Translations under genes and position numbers: made by a program
Assembly (NCBI RefSeq): GCF_005116715.1
Contig: NZ_SWCI01000011.1
Coordinates: 1 to 64,000 of the forward strand
Direction: 5' to 3'
From: Ferrimonas sediminicola
GTDB lineage: Bacteria; Pseudomonadota; Gammaproteobacteria; Enterobacterales; Shewanellaceae
Length of the DNA stretch: 64,000 nt
Notes under the pieces: model-generated
The model's input: the letters and a program-made list of their open reading frames with translations, nothing else
Database searches by the model: none
What the model was told of the DNA's origin: nothing
In this document: one piece after another, positions 53,856-62,646 of the stretch
Numbering within the stretch: the stretch's first letter is position 1
Layout of the letters: the number at the start of each line of letters is the position of its first letter

Positions 53856-55931
53856 CTAGGCTTGGCTGTAAATCTCTCGCCCTTTTAACCACCTATCTAT
53901 AAGCGGCTGCACATTTTGGGGGTGATTCCGCATCAGGTGCTCCGCCAGCCGCTTCACCTGGGGGATGAGGGCGCCATCCCGAACCAGGTCGGCGATCTTC
54001 AGATCCGCCAAGCCGGTCTGCTTGGTGCCCAGTACTTCGCCGGGGCCACGAATCTCCAGATCCTTCTGGGCGATGACAAAGCCATCATTGCTCTCCCTCA
54101 GCACGCCGATGCGCGCCTGGGCGGTCTTGGACAGCGGGGGATGATACAGCAGCACGCAGTGGCTGGCGGTGCTGCCCCGGCCCACCCGGCCCCGAAGCTG
54201 GTGCAACTGGGCCAGGCCCAGCCGCTCCGGATTTTCGATGATCATCAGGCTGGCGTTGGGCACGTCCACCCCCACCTCGATCACCGTGGTGGCCACCAGC
54301 AGATCCAGCTCTCCCCCCTTGAACTGCTCCATCACCTGCTGTTTGTCCGCCGGCTTCATCCGTCCATGTACCAGTCCGACTCGCAAATCCGCCAGTTGTT
54401 CCCCCAGCTCCCGGGCGGTGTCCTCGGCGGCCTGGCACTGGAGCACCTCGGACTCATCGATCAGGGTGCACACCCAGTAGGCCTGACGTCCCTGCTTCTT
54501 GCAGGCCTGGCGAACCCGCTGCACCACCTGGTGGCGGCGGTTGTCGCCGATGGCCACTGTGGTCACCGGGGTGCGTCCCGGGGGCAGCTCGTCGATGACC
54601 GAGGTGTCGAGATCGGCGTAGGCGGTCATCGCCAGGGTGCGGGGGATGGGGGTGGCGGTCATGATCAACTGGTGGGGGTAGTTCCCCTCCTTGAGCCCCT
54701 TCTCCCGCAGCTCCAGTCGCTGGTGCACCCCGAAGCGGTGCTGCTCATCGATGATGATCAGCGCCAGGTGGTCGAAGCTGACCTGGTCCTGGAAGATGGC
54801 ATGGGTGCCAACGATCATCCTGGCGGTGCCATCGGCCACCCGGGCCAGGGTCTGCTCCCTGGCCTTGCCCTTGAGCTTACCCGCCAGCCAGGCCACCGGA
54901 TAACCCAGGGGCTCCAGCCAGTTGGCGAAGGCCAGGGCATGTTGCTCGGCCAGCAGTTCGGTGGGGGCCATCAACGCCACCTGGCGTCCCTGTCCCAAGG
55001 CGGTCAGGGCCGCCAGCGCGGCCACCAGGGTCTTGCCGGAGCCTACGTCACCCTGAACCAGGCGCATCATCGGCTGCGGGGCGGCCAGGTCGGCGCGGAT
55101 CTCGGCCACCACCCGCTTCTGGGCGGCGGTGGGTTCGAAGGGCAGCCGGGCCAGGAAATCCTGCTCCAGGGAGGGATCCAGGGCCAGGGGCTGGGCACGG
55201 TGCTGGTCGGCGCTCTGGCGCAGCTGCAGCATGGAGAGGTTCTGGGCCAGCAGCTCCTCCATCGCCAGACGTTGCTGGTTGGGGTGCTGCCCCTGGGCCA
55301 GCAGCTCCACGTCGGCGTCGGCGGGGGGACGATGGACATACTCCAGAGCCTGGGCCATGCTCACCTGTTGGTCGTAGAGGCCCTCGGGCAGCAGTTCCGG
55401 CACCCGGGCGGAGCGCAGCTTATCCACCGCCTGCTCGGCCAGTTTGCGCAGGCTCAGCTGCTTCAGCCCTTCGGTGGTGGGGTAGATGGGGGTGAGCCGC
55501 TCCTGCAGTGCCAGTGCGTCCGCCTCGTCGGAGAGGCTGTACTCCGGGTGGATGATCTCCAGCCCATGCAGTCCGCGACGGATCTCGCCGAAGGCACGAA
55601 TGCGTTTGCCGTTTTGCAGGCTGTTCTTCTGGGCCATGGCGAAGTTGAAAAACCTCAGGGTGAGGCTGCCGCTGGCGTCCATCATCTTGACGGTCATCAT
55701 CCGCTTGCGGCCGTAGGTCACCTGGCTGGAGAGGATCTCGCCCTCCACCGTGCCATGGATGCCGGGCATCAGCTCGGCAATGGCCCACAGCCGGGTACGG
55801 TCCTCGTAGCGCAGGGGCAGGTGGAACAGCAGGTCCTGCACCGATTCGAGGCCAAGCTTGGCCAGTTTCTCCGCTACTTTGCTGCCCACTCCCTTGAGGG
55901 AGGTCACCGGCAGTGCCGCCAGATCCGTCAC
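53856..55931 (-). CDS. recG: ATP-dependent DNA helicase RecG
   Basis: Branch-migration helicase that regresses stalled forks and processes Holliday junctions. The 691-residue protein has a wedge/OB domain at about 60-150 and Walker A GDVGSGKTLVAALAA near residue 295. The DExH motif is IIDEQHRFGVHQR, motif III is MTATPIPRTL, and motifs V/VI are VATTVIEVGVDVP and QLRGRVGRG. Length matches E. coli RecG (693). It ends the gmk-rpoZ-spoT-trmH group, separated from trmH by an acyl-CoA ligase gene. Confidence 0.97.
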   Translation of the reverse strand: MTDLAALPVTSLKGVGSKVAEKLAKLGLESVQDLLFHLPLRYEDRTRLWAIAELMPGIHGTVEGEILSSQVTYGRKRMMTVKMMDASGSLTLRFFNFAMAQKNSLQNGKRIRAFGEIRRGLHGLEIIHPEYSLSDEADALALQERLTPIYPTTEGLKQLSLRKLAEQAVDKLRSARVPELLPEGLYDQQVSMAQALEYVHRPPADADVELLAQGQHPNQQRLAMEELLAQNLSMLQLRQSADQHRAQPLALDPSLEQDFLARLPFEPTAAQKRVVAEIRADLAAPQPMMRLVQGDVGSGKTLVAALAALTALGQGRQVALMAPTELLAEQHALAFANWLEPLGYPVAWLAGKLKGKAREQTLARVADGTARMIVGTHAIFQDQVSFDHLALIIIDEQHRFGVHQRLELREKGLKEGNYPHQLIMTATPIPRTLAMTAYADLDTSVIDELPPGRTPVTTVAIGDNRRHQVVQRVRQACKKQGRQAYWVCTLIDESEVLQCQAAEDTARELGEQLADLRVGLVHGRMKPADKQQVMEQFKGGELDLLVATTVIEVGVDVPNASLMIIENPERLGLAQLHQLRGRVGRGSTASHCVLLYHPPLSKTAQARIGVLRESNDGFVIAQKDLEIRGPGEVLGTKQTGLADLKIADLVRDGALIPQVKRLAEHLMRNHPQNVQPLIDRWLKGREIYSQA

Positions 55932-56014
55932 TCAGTGATCCATCAATACTGTAAATATGATCAGATAATAGCAGCCCTGCCTCAGGGAATCAGCCCCTTA
56001 GGCGACGCAAACAG

Positions 56015-56037
56015 GCGGGGGCCCATAGGGCCCCCGC
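56015..56037 (-). terminator. Hairpin terminator of the acyl-CoA ligase gene
   Basis: Perfect 10-bp stem GCGGGGGCCC/GGGCCCCCGC with a three-base loop, 15 bases past the stop. Poor T-run. Confidence 0.7.
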
Positions 56038-56052
56038 GGTGCAGTCGGTGTC

Positions 56053-57726
56053 CTAGCTGGCCTTGGCGGCCTTGGCCAGCTGGTCTTCCCACACCACCAT
56101 GTCGTCACGCATGTGGCCGATCAGCGGGCCATAGCGCTTCTCCAGCACGTGGCGTTTGATCTTCAGGGTGGGGGTGAGCACGTCGTTCTCCACCGTCCAG
56201 GGTTCGTCGACGATCAGGATGCCGCCCAGGGTGGAGTGGCTCTCCATGGTGCCGCTAACCTGGCGGGAGAGGCTGCGCAGGGCGATCTCCACCTCGGTGC
56301 GGGACTCACTCCTGGCGGCTTCGGAGAGCTGCACCAGGGCCACCGGGTAGGGCTGGCCGGAGCCGATGACGCACAGCAACTCGATGCGGCTCTCCTGGGC
56401 CAGTTTGCGCTCCAGGGGAACCGGGGCGACGAACTTACCCTTGGCGGTCTTGAAGTTGTCCTTGACCCGGCCGGTGATGGTGACGTAACCGTCATCGTCG
56501 ATCTCGGCCAGATCGCCGGTGCGGAAGAAGCCCTGCTGGTCGAACGCCTCGGCGCTGGCCTCAGGTTGCCTGTAGTACTCGCGGAACAGCCCCGGACTCT
56601 TGAACAGCAACTCATGGTCGTCGCCCAGCTTCACTTCGCAATCCACCCCTGGGGCGCCGACGGTGCCGATCTTGTCTGCCCTGAAGGGGTAGTTGAGGGT
56701 GGCGTAGGCGCCGTTTTCGGTCATCCCCCAGGCCTCGGTGATGTTCATGCCGAGGCGGCGGTACCAGTTGAGCAGGGACGGGGAGACCGGGGCGGAGCCG
56801 CAGCCTAGGATGCGGGCGTTATTCAGCCCCAACTGCTTGCGAATCTTCCTGGCGATCAGGACATTGACCACGGGAATGTTCAACAGCAGGTTGAGCTTGC
56901 TCTCCCCCACTTTGGCGATGATGTTCTTCTGGAACAGGGTCCACAGCCGTGGCACCGACAGGAAGAAGTCCGGGTTGGCCACCTGCACATCCTCGACGAA
57001 GGTATCCAGGCTCTCGACGAAATAGACGGTACAGCCGCCGGCGATGGAGCTGCCGAAGATGTAGGCGCGCTCGGTGATGTGGGCCAGGGGCAGGTAGGAG
57101 ATCACCCGGTCCTTGGGGGTGCCGCCCAGGTGCTGGGTGAGTCGGTCGGCAGCCCAACTGAAGGCGCCGAAGGTCATCACCGCGCCCTTGGGGTTGCCGG
57201 TGGATCCTGAGGTGTAGATGATGGTCATTACCTCGTCGGCGTCCGGGTAGCGGGTCTCCACCGGTTCCGCCATCTCCAGCAGCTGATGCCACTGGTACTG
57301 GGTGGTGATCCCCTCGTACCCCATTCCCAGGCGTAGGGTGCCGGCGGGGATGGCCGGCTCCTGCTCCGGGCCATCGTCCAGTTTGCCGAGAAAGATCCCC
57401 TTGGCCCCGGAGTGCTCCAGCACATAGCCGATGGTGTCGACGTTGGCGGTGGGGTAGATGGGGATGCTGATGAAGCCGCCGACCATCAGCGCCAGATCGG
57501 TGATAAACCACTCGGCGCAGTTCTTCGACAGGATGGCGATCTTGTCGCCCCTCTCGAACCCCAGCTTATGCAGGGCACCGGCCAGGCGGTGGGCCATCTG
57601 GTGCACCTGGCTCCAGGAGTAGTCGTGCAGTTGTCGTTGCCTGGGCTGGCGCAGGTAGATCTGGTCGCCCTGTACCCTGGCCCACTCCTCCAGCAGCTCT
57701 ACCGGTGTCTTGAATCTTTCAGCCAT
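56053..57726 (-). CDS. Long-chain acyl-CoA synthetase (AMP-forming, FadD15/FAA-like)
   Basis: A 557-residue ANL-superfamily enzyme that activates fatty acids to acyl-CoA. The AMP motif is TIIYTSGSTGNPKGAVMT near residue 170. The A5 motif is ITEAWGMTENGAY, A7 is GFFRTGDLAEID and the hinge is ITGRVKDNFKTAKGKFVAPVP. The length and the 'GKFVAPVPLE' form place it with the FAA/FadD15 group rather than E. coli FadD. It is inserted between recG and trmH and has its own terminator and a 377-base upstream spacer. Substrate chain length cannot be read from sequence. Confidence 0.9.
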   Translation of the reverse strand: MAERFKTPVELLEEWARVQGDQIYLRQPRQRQLHDYSWSQVHQMAHRLAGALHKLGFERGDKIAILSKNCAEWFITDLALMVGGFISIPIYPTANVDTIGYVLEHSGAKGIFLGKLDDGPEQEPAIPAGTLRLGMGYEGITTQYQWHQLLEMAEPVETRYPDADEVMTIIYTSGSTGNPKGAVMTFGAFSWAADRLTQHLGGTPKDRVISYLPLAHITERAYIFGSSIAGGCTVYFVESLDTFVEDVQVANPDFFLSVPRLWTLFQKNIIAKVGESKLNLLLNIPVVNVLIARKIRKQLGLNNARILGCGSAPVSPSLLNWYRRLGMNITEAWGMTENGAYATLNYPFRADKIGTVGAPGVDCEVKLGDDHELLFKSPGLFREYYRQPEASAEAFDQQGFFRTGDLAEIDDDGYVTITGRVKDNFKTAKGKFVAPVPLERKLAQESRIELLCVIGSGQPYPVALVQLSEAARSESRTEVEIALRSLSRQVSGTMESHSTLGGILIVDEPWTVENDVLTPTLKIKRHVLEKRYGPLIGHMRDDMVVWEDQLAKAAKAS

Positions 57727-58069
57727 CTGCTCTCCCTCATCTGTCCCTATCCGGCCATGCGCCTGGTGGGGATTATGGATTCCGCTCTCCCGGCGGAATA
57801 TGAAAAACCGGTCTAACCACTTGAAAATAGCAGGAAATGGTCATTTTTAAAGCACCTTGGGTGTGATCATTGACCCATTGGTGCGAATGTGGGGGTGCGA
57901 AGGTGTCGCAACGGGCGGCGTTTGTGTGATCTCTGTCGCCAAAACGGAGTCTGGGCAGTGGGTTCGGTTGGAGGGAGAGGAGGATGCGGAGGGTAACCCT
58001 GTTTTTCATCTTTCCCCTCCGCCCCGGCGAGGGCTTCGGGGCAAGCCAGCCGTGTGGCGACCGCAGGTT
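57727..58069. other. Spacer upstream of the acyl-CoA ligase gene
   Basis: No gene or RNA is evident here. The stretch nearest the ligase (57770-57890) is AT-richer and may hold its promoter. A CATTGGTGCG motif near 57878 resembles half an NtrC site but lacks a partner arm. No recognisable FadR or PsrA operator was seen. Confidence 0.4.
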
Positions 58070-58093
58070 GCGGCGGCGTGTGGGCGCCGCCGC
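58070..58093 (-). terminator. GC-rich hairpin after trmH
   Basis: Nine-base perfect stem GCGGCGGCG/CGCCGCCGC with a six-base loop, 11 bases past the trmH stop. It lacks a T-run, so it may only stabilise the 3' end. Confidence 0.5.
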
Positions 58094-58103
58094 GGAGTGG
58101 GGA

Positions 58104-58811
58104 TCAGTCGTCCAGGTGGTTCCAGGACTCCTTGGTCATCTGGATCTTCTGCCACCACTCGTCGGGTGCGTCGATCTGACCCTCCTGGTCCACCCTGGGG
58201 TAGGGCAGGCCCTTCTGCCGGCAGATTTTGGCAAAGATGGGGTGGCCCCCCTCGAACAGCAGCCGCTGGCACTCACCGTCATCCAGGGTACGGCGGTCGT
58301 ACATTCCCGCCTCTTGGCGTTGACGCTGGGCCTCGTAGAGCATCAGGGCGGTGGCGACGGAGACATTGAGGGACTGCACCATCCCCACCATGGGGATGAT
58401 TACATCCTGGTCTGCCAGGGCCAGGGCCTCCTGGGTGATGCCGAATTTCTCCTGACCCATCAGGATGGCGGTGGGCTTGGTGTAGTCGATCTCGCGGAAG
58501 TCAACGGCGGTGTCGGACAGGTTGGTGGCGATGATCTGCATCCCCTGGGCGCGCAGGTCGGTGATGGCGTCGGTGATGGCGTTGTGGGACTTGAGGCTGA
58601 CCCAGTTCTGGCTGCCGGTGGCGGTGCCGCCGGCGAGCTTGGTCTTCTGATCCGGCCAGATGGCGTGCACCTGGTGAACCCCGACGGCGTCGGCCGTGCG
58701 CACCATGGCCGCCAGGTTGTGCGGCTTGTGGACCTCCTCCATGCAGATGGTCAGGTCCGGCTGGCGCTTGTCCAGCATGGCGTTAATTCGGGCTAAGCGT
58801 TCGGGGCTCAT
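58104..58811 (-). CDS. trmH: tRNA (guanosine(18)-2'-O)-methyltransferase TrmH
   Basis: SPOUT enzyme that methylates G18 of tRNAs. The 235-residue protein has ICMEEVHKPHNLAAMVRTAD (catalytic Arg region), TAILMGQEKFGIT and the knot motif IIPMVGMVQSLNVSVATALML. The C-terminal extension and length match E. coli TrmH (SpoU, 229). It follows ridA by 76 bases in the gmk-rpoZ-spoT group, as spoT-trmH do in E. coli. Confidence 0.95.
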   Translation of the reverse strand: MSPERLARINAMLDKRQPDLTICMEEVHKPHNLAAMVRTADAVGVHQVHAIWPDQKTKLAGGTATGSQNWVSLKSHNAITDAITDLRAQGMQIIATNLSDTAVDFREIDYTKPTAILMGQEKFGITQEALALADQDVIIPMVGMVQSLNVSVATALMLYEAQRQRQEAGMYDRRTLDDGECQRLLFEGGHPIFAKICRQKGLPYPRVDQEGQIDAPDEWWQKIQMTKESWNHLDD

Positions 58812-58887
58812 GGGGATTCCTTAAGGTTGGAAACGAAGCCGGGGGCGCCGATGCGCCCCCGAAAGTATAGGTGTCTGCCGGGATGGA

Positions 58888-59271
58888 TTAGAGCACCATC
58901 ACCGCATCCATCTCTACCAGGGAGCCCTTGGGCAGCTCCTTGACGCCGATGGCGGCGCGGGCGGGATAGGGCTGCTGGATATACTGCCCCATCACCTCGT
59001 TGACCTTGGCGAAGTTGGCTAGGTCCACCATGTAGATGTTCAGTTTCACCAGCTTCTGCAGGCTGCCTCCGGCGGCCTCACAGACCGCCTTCAGGTTGTC
59101 GAACACCTGGACCACCTGGGCGTCGAAATCCTCGCCCACCATCTCCATGGTTTCGGGAACCAGGGGAATCTGGCCGGAGAGGTAGACGGTGTCGCCGGCG
59201 CGGATCGCCTGGGAGTAGGTGCCGATGGCGGCGGGAGCGTTGTCGGTGGCAATTACGATCTTGTCGGTCAT
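58888..59271 (-). CDS. ridA: RidA family enamine/imine deaminase
   Basis: Hydrolyses reactive 2-aminoacrylate and related enamines, protecting PLP enzymes. The 127-residue trimeric fold has the family sequence [26 protein letters not shown]. The catalytic Arg lies in [23 protein letters not shown] near residue 105, with the conserved Glu close to the C-terminus. It lies 19 bases after spoT in the same operon. Confidence 0.95.
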   Translation of the reverse strand: MTDKIVIATDNAPAAIGTYSQAIRAGDTVYLSGQIPLVPETMEMVGEDFDAQVVQVFDNLKAVCEAAGGSLQKLVKLNIYMVDLANFAKVNEVMGQYIQQPYPARAAIGVKELPKGSLVEMDAVMVL

Positions 59272-59290
59272 GGTGTCCCCACAGAGTGTG

Positions 59291-61390
59291 TTAGTTACGG
59301 CTGCGCATCACTTTCAGTACTTCCGGCTGAACTCGCAACTTGCGCATCACATTGGCCAGGTGTACCCGGTTCTTCACCGTCAGAGTCAGGGTGATGGTGT
59401 AGACCCGACCCTCCCTCTCTTCGGTGTTGAGATTATGAATATTTGCGTCGCAGGCCGCAATGATGGAGGTGAGCTTGGCCAGGATTCCCTGGTGATTGAT
59501 GATGTCCATCCTCAGTCCGGTCAGGTACTCCTCCCGGTTGTCCTGATCCCACTCCACATTGAGGAACTTCTCCGCCTCCACTTCGCGGGCCCGGCGGATG
59601 TTGCTGCAGTTGTCGATGTGCACCACCAGGCCCTTGCCGGGGCTGACGTGGGCGACGATGTCGTCACCGGGGATTGGCCGGCAGCACTTGGCGAAGGAGA
59701 GCAGTACCCCCTCGGCACCGCGGATCGGCAGCTTGTCTCTGCCCTCGGTGGATTCCAGCTCGCCGCGCAGCTTTTGGGCCACCACCAGGCTCATGGCGTT
59801 GCCCAGGCCGATGTCCGCCAGCAGGCTGTTGAAACTGTTGTGACGGTACTCGGCCACCACCTGATCGATGCGCTCGGCGGAGATGTCCTCCAGGGTCAGA
59901 TCCCCCAGGGCATGGTTGAGCAGACGTTTACCCAGGGCGGTGGCGTCCCTGTCCTGCAGGTTCTTCAGCACGTGACGGATCTTGGCCCGCGCCTTGGCGG
60001 TGACCACGAAGTTGAGCCAGGCGGCGTTGGGGCGGGCGCCTGGTGCGGTGATGATCTCCACGGTCTGGCCCGACTTCAGCGGCTGGCTCAGCGGGTAGGC
60101 GTGGCGGTTGACCTTGGCGCCGACGGCACCGTTGCCCACATCGGTGTGCACCGCGTAGGCGAAGTCCACCGGAGTGGCCCCCAGGGGCAGCTCAAGGATC
60201 TTACCGGTGGGGGTGAACACGTAGATCTCGTCCGGGAACAGATCGGTCTTGACGTTTTCGATGAATTCGAAGGAGTTGCCCGCACTTTGCTGCAGTTCAA
60301 GCAGGCTTTGCATCCATTTGCGTGCCCGCACCTGGGCGGTGGTGGCGTTGGCCTCAGCGTCGTCTTTGTACAGCCAGTGGGCCGCCACCCCCTTGTCCGC
60401 CATCTGGTCCATATCTTCGGTACGGATCTGTACCTCCACCGGCACGCCGTGGGGGCCGTAGAGAGAGGTGTGCAGGCTCTGGTAGCCGTTGGCCTTGGGG
60501 ATGGCGATGTAATCCTTGAAGCGGTCCAGCCGGGGCTTGTACAGGGTGTGCATTGCCCCCAGCACCCGGTAGCAGGTGTCGATATCCTTGACGATCACCC
60601 GGAAGGCGTAGATGTCCATCACCTCCTGAAACTGCAACTCCTTGTTCACCATCTTGTTGTAGATGGAGTAGAGGTTCTTCTCCCGGCCGTATACCTCGCC
60701 GTCGATGGTGACGTCGTCCAGCCGGCCGATGATCGCCTCGCGGATGGAGTTCATGATCGCCTTGCGGTTGCCGCTGGCGGCCTGGAGCACCTCCCTCAGT
60801 ACCCGGTGACGCATGGGGTAGAGTGCGGAGAACCCAAGATCCTCCAACTCATTCTTGATGTTGTGGATGCCGAGCCGGTTGGCGATGGGGGCGTAGATCT
60901 CCAGGGTTTCCCGGGCGATGCGCCGGCGCTTGTCCGGGCGAAGGGAGCCCAGGGTGCGCATGTTGTGGGTGCGGTCCGCCAGCTTGATCAGGATGACCCG
61001 GATGTCCTGTACCATGGCCAGGACCATCTTGCGGAAGTTCTCCGCCTGGGCTTCCTTCTTGTCGCGGAACTTGAGCTTGTCCAGCTTGGAGACGCCCTCC
61101 ACCAGCTCCGCCACTGAGGGGCCGAACTGTTCGGCCAGATCCTCTTTGGTGAGTTCGGTGTCCTCGATGACGTCATGCATCAGGGCGGCGGCCAGGGTCT
61201 CATAGTCGAGGCGCATGTCCGCTAGGATGCGAGTGACCGCAACCGGGTGGGTAATGTAGGGCTCGCCGCTGGATCGGGTCTGCCCGTCATGGGCGTCTCT
61301 GGCGGTGATATACGCTCGAGTGAGATTCTCGACCTGCTCAGGATCCAGATAGCTGGATGCCAGTTCCCTCAGGCTTTCAAACAGATACAA
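59291..61390 (-). CDS. spoT: Bifunctional (p)ppGpp synthetase/hydrolase SpoT
   Basis: Sets the (p)ppGpp level of the stringent response. The 699-residue protein has an N-terminal hydrolase HD domain (residues 30-150) with [16 protein letters not shown] and [13 protein letters not shown]. The synthetase domain is at about 230-345 ([20 protein letters not shown]). A TGS domain near 385-450 ([20 protein letters not shown]) and a C-terminal ACT domain complete it. The intact HD pair fits hydrolase activity, as in SpoT rather than RelA. It lies 21 bases after rpoZ. Confidence 0.97.
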   Translation of the reverse strand: MYLFESLRELASSYLDPEQVENLTRAYITARDAHDGQTRSSGEPYITHPVAVTRILADMRLDYETLAAALMHDVIEDTELTKEDLAEQFGPSVAELVEGVSKLDKLKFRDKKEAQAENFRKMVLAMVQDIRVILIKLADRTHNMRTLGSLRPDKRRRIARETLEIYAPIANRLGIHNIKNELEDLGFSALYPMRHRVLREVLQAASGNRKAIMNSIREAIIGRLDDVTIDGEVYGREKNLYSIYNKMVNKELQFQEVMDIYAFRVIVKDIDTCYRVLGAMHTLYKPRLDRFKDYIAIPKANGYQSLHTSLYGPHGVPVEVQIRTEDMDQMADKGVAAHWLYKDDAEANATTAQVRARKWMQSLLELQQSAGNSFEFIENVKTDLFPDEIYVFTPTGKILELPLGATPVDFAYAVHTDVGNGAVGAKVNRHAYPLSQPLKSGQTVEIITAPGARPNAAWLNFVVTAKARAKIRHVLKNLQDRDATALGKRLLNHALGDLTLEDISAERIDQVVAEYRHNSFNSLLADIGLGNAMSLVVAQKLRGELESTEGRDKLPIRGAEGVLLSFAKCCRPIPGDDIVAHVSPGKGLVVHIDNCSNIRRAREVEAEKFLNVEWDQDNREEYLTGLRMDIINHQGILAKLTSIIAACDANIHNLNTEEREGRVYTITLTLTVKNRVHLANVMRKLRVQPEVLKVMRSRN

Positions 61391-61411
61391 CGACGACCCC
61401 CGGGGCTGGAA

Positions 61412-61690
61412 TTACAGAGTGCGTCCTTCGGCGATGGCAGCGACGGCAGCCAGTTCGGCAGCTTCCTGCTCGCGCTGGGCTTGCAGCTCCTGCTCGTCCA
61501 GGGTTTTGGCATCGATCAGGCCCGCTTCGATTTCGCGCAGGGCGATCACGGTGGGCTTGTCGTTCTGCTCTTCGACCAGCGGTTCCTTGCCGTTTACAGA
61601 CAGCTGACGCGCACGGCGAGAGGCGACCAGGATCAGGTCAAAACGGTTGCCAATCTTATCTACGGCGTCTTCAACAGTTACGCGTGCCAT
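61412..61690 (-). CDS. rpoZ: RNA polymerase omega subunit RpoZ
   Basis: Small RNA polymerase subunit that assists beta' folding and forms part of a ppGpp site. The 92-residue sequence starts [20 protein letters not shown] and contains [35 protein letters not shown], diagnostic of omega. It sits between gmk and spoT as in E. coli. Confidence 0.97.
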   Translation of the reverse strand: MARVTVEDAVDKIGNRFDLILVASRRARQLSVNGKEPLVEEQNDKPTVIALREIEAGLIDAKTLDEQELQAQREQEAAELAAVAAIAEGRTL

Positions 61691-61749
61691 GAAAAGGAAC
61701 TCCTGTGTTTGAGCTTAAAAAAATGACGCAAAAGTGTACATGAAGTTGA

Positions 61750-62373
61750 CTAGCCTGCCAACAGATCATCTAGCATATCACCGTGGACACTTTTTTGCCC
61801 AGCCAGATGCAGCCGGTTGGCCAAAACAATGGCGGAGAACTCCGCCAGGGCGGTGTCGAAATCTTTGTTGACGATCAGGTAGTCGTACTCATTGAAGTGG
61901 CTCATCTCCGTCACCGCATCCGCCATGCGGGCGGCGATGGTGTCGGCGCTGTCCTGGCCGCGACTGTTGAGGCGGCGCTCCAGCTCCTCGCGGGAGGGGG
62001 GTAGGATAAACACGCCGATCGCCTCGGGCATCAGCGCCTTCACCTGACGGGCGCCCTGCCAGTCGATGTCGAGGAAGACGTCGATCCCCCTGTCCAGGGT
62101 CTGCTCGATGGTCACCCGGGAGGTGCCGTAGTAGTTGCCGAACACTTCGGCCCACTCGAAGAAGGCCCCCTGGTCAATCAGGGCCTCGAAGGCTGCCTTG
62201 TCGACGAAGTGGTAATGGACGCCGTCCTGCTCGCCAGGACGGGGAGCGCGGGTGGTGTGTGAGACGGACACCTGCATGTCCGCAGGCTTGTCCTTCAGCA
62301 GGGCGCCGATCAGCGACGACTTACCTGCACCACTAGGGGCCGAGACAATGAATAGATTTCCACGACGGGCCAT
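61750..62373 (-). CDS. gmk: Guanylate kinase Gmk
   Basis: Phosphorylates GMP to GDP. The 207-residue protein has P-loop [12 protein letters not shown] near residues 10-21. The GMP-binding region is [22 protein letters not shown], then [26 protein letters not shown] and [14 protein letters not shown]. The ATG at 62373 is chosen because family alignment starts at [15 protein letters not shown]; a longer in-frame start at 62490 is not conserved. It is the first gene of the gmk-rpoZ-spoT-ridA-trmH group and is divergent from the GH3 gene. Confidence 0.96.
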   Translation of the reverse strand: MARRGNLFIVSAPSGAGKSSLIGALLKDKPADMQVSVSHTTRAPRPGEQDGVHYHFVDKAAFEALIDQGAFFEWAEVFGNYYGTSRVTIEQTLDRGIDVFLDIDWQGARQVKALMPEAIGVFILPPSREELERRLNSRGQDSADTIAARMADAVTEMSHFNEYDYLIVNKDFDTALAEFSAIVLANRLHLAGQKSVHGDMLDDLLAG

Positions 62374-62646
62374 GGCTGCTTTTACCCTGAAAAAAGTTAA
62401 AACCGGTCCGCCGCCTCTGCTATGCAGGGCCGGGGGGCTCCGGTGTCTAAGTTCTAGTGACAGTGGCGGCAAGAAGCAAGGGCCGGCCACCTGATTCTGA
62501 GGCGGCGTAAATTACCATGATTGGGTGGATAAATCACCCGTTTACAGCAGGAAAACGGGAGTCCCTCCATGGCTGGCGCCATTTCTCCTTGATCGGCCGT
62601 GGTCCTGATGTGACTCTAACTCAATGAATTGACCCGGCACCTTGTC

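Noticed and set aside
53916-56159. 747-codon open frame opposite recG
   Set aside because: Antisense shadow of RecG with Gly/Gln/His-rich composition and no start site or motif.
57871-57886. TTGACCCATTGGTGCG as an NtrC site upstream of the acyl-CoA ligase
   Set aside because: Only the right arm matches; the left arm TGACCCA lacks the TGCACC core, and there is no sigma54 element nearby.
58888-59271. ridA between spoT and trmH as an unusual insertion
   Set aside because: This order is, as I recall, common in marine gammaproteobacteria, so it is ordinary.
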